A stretch of DNA of 17,641 nt from positions 1 to 17,641 of the forward strand of contig DDAM01000059.1 in NCBI GenBank assembly GCA_002332905.1, written 5' to 3'. The notes under the pieces are model-generated. The model worked only from the letters and a program-made list of their open reading frames with translations, searched no databases and was not told the origin of the DNA. The stretch comes from Firmicutes bacterium UBA2058 (GTDB taxonomy: Bacteria; Bacillota; Clostridia; Tissierellales; Sedimentibacteraceae). Positions 14,518 to 17,641 of this stretch are shown piece after piece. Each line of letters opens with the position of its first letter. Position 1 is the first letter of the stretch. Made by a program: the position numbers and the translations under genes.

Positions 14518-15650
14518 TGAAAAAGGCTGAAAAGTTTTTTAAAAAGTTTTTTGATAAACAAAAAGACGAAATATCATTTATAACACTTAAAGCTTCAGCA
14601 AAAATCAAATTAGGAAGCAATGAATACACTACAGATAAAGAATTACCAGTTCCAATTAGAGTTGATAGCTTAGTTTCTGACATTCAAAATCAAGATGAAT
14701 ATGATGGGATAGCAATTAGCAACATAATTGACGGAATAATATATGTTTTAGGTACAGAAAAAGAATTTGATTTTAAGAAAGAGTACCTAAATCTATTAAG
14801 TGATTTAAAAATAGATATAGTCCCATATGTCATACATTGTATAAATCAATTTGATGATAAAAAGGTAAATGACGCAGTTGTTTATGGAAAAAGTCTTGTA
14901 AATGTTTGTGAAAATGAAAAGACTGCTTTTGTTTATGCTTCAGCCTTAGAAAGAAAATCAATAGAGAGTTTAAATAATAGTTTATTTGACACTGCAAAGT
15001 ATTTTATGGATGAATCTATTATATATTTTGAGAAAGCTCTTGATTATGATGATAAATTTGCATTAGCTTATTATAAGCTTGGTTTTTATTATAAAAATAA
15101 TCAACAATATATCAAAGCAAAGCTTTATTGGGAAAAGCAACAGGAATTCGATGATGACTATTTAAGAAAAGATGAAATAAGAAATGAAATAGAACAGCTG
15201 GATATATATGTAAAATATGAAACAGGATACAATTATGTTCTTAATTCTGAACCTCAAAAAGGTTTAGATATATTGTTACCGTTGGTGGAAATATATAGTG
15301 GCTGGTGGAATCTTCTGTTTTTTGTTGGTCTTGCATACAGGTCGCTAGGAGAATATGAAATAGCAGAGAAGTACTTTGAAAATGTGCTTAAGATAGAAGA
15401 AGGACAAAGCCATGCATTAAACGAGCTTGGTTTATGTAAAATGTGTTTAGAAAAATATGATGAAGCAAAGGACTTATTTACAATGTTATTGGCATTAGAT
15501 TCAAATAACAGTGAGGTTCTATGCAACAGAGCAGCAGCATATTTATATATAGGAGAAAAAGATAAAGCTAAAAAGGATGTTGAAAAAGCCCTGAAAATTA
15601 ATCCTGATGATGGCATTGCTCTTGAAATAAAAAAATTATTAAACGAATAG
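14517..15650 (+). CDS. Tetratricopeptide-repeat protein
   Basis: This 377-residue cytoplasmic protein has a charged N-terminal helix, then an unrecognised region (about 20-150). TPR-like helical pairs follow at about 180-214 (FALAYYKLGFYYKNNQQYIKA), 264-297 (WNLLFFVGLAYRSLGEYEIA), 298-331 (ALNELGLCKMCLEKYDEA) and 332-365 (VLCNRAAAYLYIGEKDKA). TPR arrays mediate protein-protein contacts; here the partner could be one of the two upstream gene products. The ATG overlaps the TAA of the radical SAM gene in the TAATG arrangement, with GAAGGGG (14503-14509) about 7 bases upstream. There is no membrane segment or signal peptide. The function beyond scaffolding is not visible. Confidence 0.88.
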   Translation: MKKAEKFFKKFFDKQKDEISFITLKASAKIKLGSNEYTTDKELPVPIRVDSLVSDIQNQDEYDGIAISNIIDGIIYVLGTEKEFDFKKEYLNLLSDLKIDIVPYVIHCINQFDDKKVNDAVVYGKSLVNVCENEKTAFVYASALERKSIESLNNSLFDTAKYFMDESIIYFEKALDYDDKFALAYYKLGFYYKNNQQYIKAKLYWEKQQEFDDDYLRKDEIRNEIEQLDIYVKYETGYNYVLNSEPQKGLDILLPLVEIYSGWWNLLFFVGLAYRSLGEYEIAEKYFENVLKIEEGQSHALNELGLCKMCLEKYDEAKDLFTMLLALDSNNSEVLCNRAAAYLYIGEKDKAKKDVEKALKINPDDGIALEIKKLLNE

Positions 15651-15671
15651 AATATAGAAAGTAGGTGCTAA

Positions 15672-17285
15672 ATGAAGAAATCTGTAATGTTAACACTTGC
15701 AGTTTTAGTATTGATAGTGGCAGTATTGACCTTGTCAGTTGCTGTTATATTTCTAATAAACAATGACAGTATTACACAAAAAGGAGTTTTACTATATGCC
15801 AATGACAAAATCGGTGAAGCAAAAGATACAATAATGCATGATGGAAATATTTATATTTCTAAAGATTTTATTAAAGATAATGAATTGTTAGATATATATT
15901 GGGATGAGGATTATAACAGAATTTCTATATTTGAAAACTTCGAATATCACAAAATAACATATAACACTAATATGGCTCAATATAATAACAATAATTATGA
16001 TATAGAAAATATTCTATTAACCAAAGACAATAATTTATATTTAAATGTTGATTTTTTATTGAACAATTTTATTCCAAATACTTTTATAGATAAAGAAAGC
16101 AATATTGTGGTTATAAGCGATAAAATAAAAGAATACATTATAACATCTGATACTATACTATATAATGGGACAAGCAATGAGGACAAAAAAGATAAAAAGT
16201 TAACTGAGAATGAGATTATATATATCTATGACTATGTAAAAAACCAATTTATTTTGTGCAAAACATCGGAAGGAACAATAGGATATGTTGATTATAACCA
16301 TATAAGACCACATAGAACCATACTAGATGTTACATATATAAAAGAAAAGCGTCAGGATAGCATTACAATGACATGGGATTTACAATCTAATAAAATAACA
16401 GAATTTAAACCATTTATCATACCTGACATGGTTGACATAATAGCGCCAACTTGGTATGAGTTAAAAGATGATGATGAATATTTTACTGATATCTCATCAG
16501 ATGAATATACAAAGTATGTACAAAGTACAGGAAAAAAAGTATGGGCTACTTTTAATAATAGTTTTGATATAGATCTAACAAATCTATTACTAAATAATGC
16601 TTACAATAGAAGCCAGATTGTAGATAGAATAATAAAGATAACTAAAGAAAAGAATTACGATGGCATTAATATAGACTTTGAAAATGTCTATATGAAGGAT
16701 AGAGATGTATATTCTGCATTTATAAAAGAGCTTTACTGTAAAGCGAGAAAAGAAGGAATCCCTATGTCCGTAGCCGTAGCTGTTTTATCTAGCTCAGAAA
16801 CATGGTCTAAGTTTTTAGACAGAAAAGCTATAGGTGAATACTCTGACTACGTAATTCTTATGGCATATGATGAAAATGTTAGTGGTAGTGCAGGCTCTGT
16901 TTCATCTATTCCTTGGGTAGAATATGGTGTAGAAAATCTTTTGGAAAGTGTTTTTGAAGGAAAAGTAGTAATGGCTGTTCCTTTTTATACAAGGCTATGG
17001 GAAGAATCTACTGTAGATGGAGAGCTGAAGGTAAAAGCTACATCTTTAAGAATCAGCTCTGCTAAAAAAGTAGTAAGTGATTTAGGGATAGAATTTACTT
17101 ATGATGAAAAGACAGGGCAAAACTATGGTGAGAAAGTTGTTGATGGTATTAGATGCCGAATTTGGAATGAAGATGAGACTTCATTAAAAAACAGAATGAA
17201 TATTGTTAGAAAATTTAATCTAGTTGGAAAAGGTGTTTGGGCGTTGAATTTTGGTACTGAAGAAATGTGGGAACTATTAAGATAA
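15672..17285 (+). CDS. Membrane-anchored GH18-family glycosidase with N-terminal wall-binding-type domains
   Basis: This 537-residue protein has an N-terminal hydrophobic anchor (about 5-30). Next comes a region of about 38-150 that resembles a copper-amine-oxidase N-terminal-like domain (the KIGEAKDTIMHDGNIYIS and NLYLNVDFLL repeats), then an SH3-like segment at about 155-212 (LYNGTSNEDKK ... TSEGTIGYVDYNHI). The C-terminal GH18 barrel runs from about 215 to 537. The catalytic motif DGINIDFE is at 330-337, with E337 as acid/base, and YVILMAYDE is at 393-401. GH18 members with this plan in spore formers act on peptidoglycan or germination-related substrates; the true substrate is unproven. 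A ribosome site TAGGTG lies at 15662-15667. It follows the TPR gene by 21 bases and ends at a strong terminator. Confidence 0.9.
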   Translation: MKKSVMLTLAVLVLIVAVLTLSVAVIFLINNDSITQKGVLLYANDKIGEAKDTIMHDGNIYISKDFIKDNELLDIYWDEDYNRISIFENFEYHKITYNTNMAQYNNNNYDIENILLTKDNNLYLNVDFLLNNFIPNTFIDKESNIVVISDKIKEYIITSDTILYNGTSNEDKKDKKLTENEIIYIYDYVKNQFILCKTSEGTIGYVDYNHIRPHRTILDVTYIKEKRQDSITMTWDLQSNKITEFKPFIIPDMVDIIAPTWYELKDDDEYFTDISSDEYTKYVQSTGKKVWATFNNSFDIDLTNLLLNNAYNRSQIVDRIIKITKEKNYDGINIDFENVYMKDRDVYSAFIKELYCKARKEGIPMSVAVAVLSSSETWSKFLDRKAIGEYSDYVILMAYDENVSGSAGSVSSIPWVEYGVENLLESVFEGKVVMAVPFYTRLWEESTVDGELKVKATSLRISSAKKVVSDLGIEFTYDEKTGQNYGEKVVDGIRCRIWNEDETSLKNRMNIVRKFNLVGKGVWALNFGTEEMWELLR

Positions 17286-17289
17286 ACAA

Positions 17290-17335
17290 AAGAGGACTAT
17301 AATGTTAAGTACATATATAGTCCTCTTCTTTTATT
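17290..17335 (+). terminator. Intrinsic terminator after the GH18 gene
   Basis: AAGAGGACTATA (17290-17301) pairs perfectly with TATAGTCCTCTT (17316-17327). The loop can add ATGT (17302-17305) with ACAT (17311-17314). A T-rich tail follows (17326-17333). It begins 5 bases after the stop codon and is the strongest terminator in the window. Confidence 0.9.
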
Positions 17336-17415
17336 ATCCTTGTCTGCATATTTATAAACTGATTGTTTAAAAAATATAAATCTTGATTTACCAACAAAAA
17401 TTAATTAAAAAGTAA

Positions 17416-17444
17416 TTGACAAATATAAATAGATATGATAAATT
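17416..17444 (+). promoter_or_regulatory. First of two tandem sigma-A promoters
   Basis: Perfect TTGACA (17416-17421), a 17-base spacer, then TAAATT (17439-17444). It lies 135 bases upstream of a second promoter on the same strand. It would make a longer leader RNA for the same downstream gene. Confidence 0.65.
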
Positions 17445-17550
17445 AAATAAGTCACTAACGCATCATGGTGGCAACAAATCACGAGTGTAATTGTAAACAA
17501 TTATAATTATGACTGTCAAGATTTTACAAATAAAATTGTTGATTTTATGG

Positions 17551-17579
17551 TTGACAGATGTAGTTGGCTGTGGTAAGAT
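17551..17579 (+). promoter_or_regulatory. Second tandem sigma-A promoter, very strong, with extended -10
   Basis: Perfect TTGACA (17551-17556), a 17-base spacer, TAAGAT (17574-17579), and a TGG extended -10 (17571-17573). The sequence TTGACAG (17551-17557) recurs inverted as CTGTCAA (17587-17593), framing the core promoter. Tandem promoters of this strength usually serve stable RNA genes. Confidence 0.8.
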
Positions 17580-17641
17580 AGTCAAGCTGTCAAAAAACAA
17601 TTTAAACAAAAAGTTTTTAAAAAAAGATATAAAAAATTACT

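Larger units (their letters stand above)
17336..17641. other. Non-coding region at the right edge, leading into an unseen transcript
   Basis: No protein gene is visible on either strand. It holds two tandem sigma-A promoters directed rightward, a small perfect inverted repeat TAATTGT-AA-ACAATTA (17488-17503), and an A/T-rich leader after the second promoter. The combination suits the upstream region of an rRNA or tRNA operon, but the RNA body is outside the window. Confidence 0.6.

Noticed and set aside
15254..15616. Reverse-strand frame of 120 codons opposite the TPR gene
   Set aside because: The forward frame has clear TPR motifs and operon spacing; the reverse translation resembles nothing and has no ribosome site.
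17523..17551. Third promoter TTTACA-N17-TATGGT between the two tandem promoters
   Set aside because: The -10 matches only four of six bases and overlaps the -35 of the much stronger promoter.

Overview
This window is AT-rich, with almost all coding capacity on the + strand, strong GGAGG-type ribosome binding sites, AGA/ATA/TTA-rich codon use, and the linked set zapA - U32 peptidase - mutS2 - argS. Together these point to a low-GC Gram-positive anaerobe of the Clostridia or Tissierellia type. The exact genus cannot be fixed from the sequence. No mobile element, CRISPR array, tRNA or rRNA body lies inside the window.

Layout. (1) 1-2043: an ECF sigma factor and a membrane-bound anti-sigma factor with a DUF4349 domain, read from a vegetative-type promoter and a second promoter that looks like the sigma factor's own target, closed by an intrinsic terminator. 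(2) 2041-3130: a YhaM-type 3'-5' exoribonuclease with its own promoter, which overlaps the terminator tail. (3) 3240-10935: four housekeeping genes, zapA (with a very long coiled coil), an RlhA-like U32 protein, mutS2 and argS. The leaders of the U32 gene and mutS2 carry the same hairpin element, and argS is preceded by a short upstream reading frame and a hairpin next to its Shine-Dalgarno (SD) sequence. (4) 11087-11758: a membrane-anchored lytic transglycosylase with a near-consensus promoter, followed by a perfect 14-bp hairpin. (5) 11813-15650: a tight three-gene unit made of an unrecognised protein, a cobalamin-binding radical SAM protein with a DUF4080-type C-terminus, and a TPR protein. 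(6) 15672-17285: a membrane-anchored GH18 glycosidase ending in a strong terminator. (7) 17336-17641: no protein gene, but two tandem sigma-A promoters reading rightward off the edge, as expected upstream of an rRNA or other stable-RNA operon.

How the genes relate. The window combines envelope-stress signalling (sigma/anti-sigma), cell division and wall work (ZapA, transglycosylase, GH18) and RNA or translation functions (YhaM, RlhA-like U32, MutS2 as a possible ribosome-collision factor, ArgS). I do not see an obvious new defence or mobile system. The most unusual signals are the two matching leader hairpins with compensatory stem changes around the U32 gene, the argS leader, and the uncharacterised three-gene radical SAM unit.
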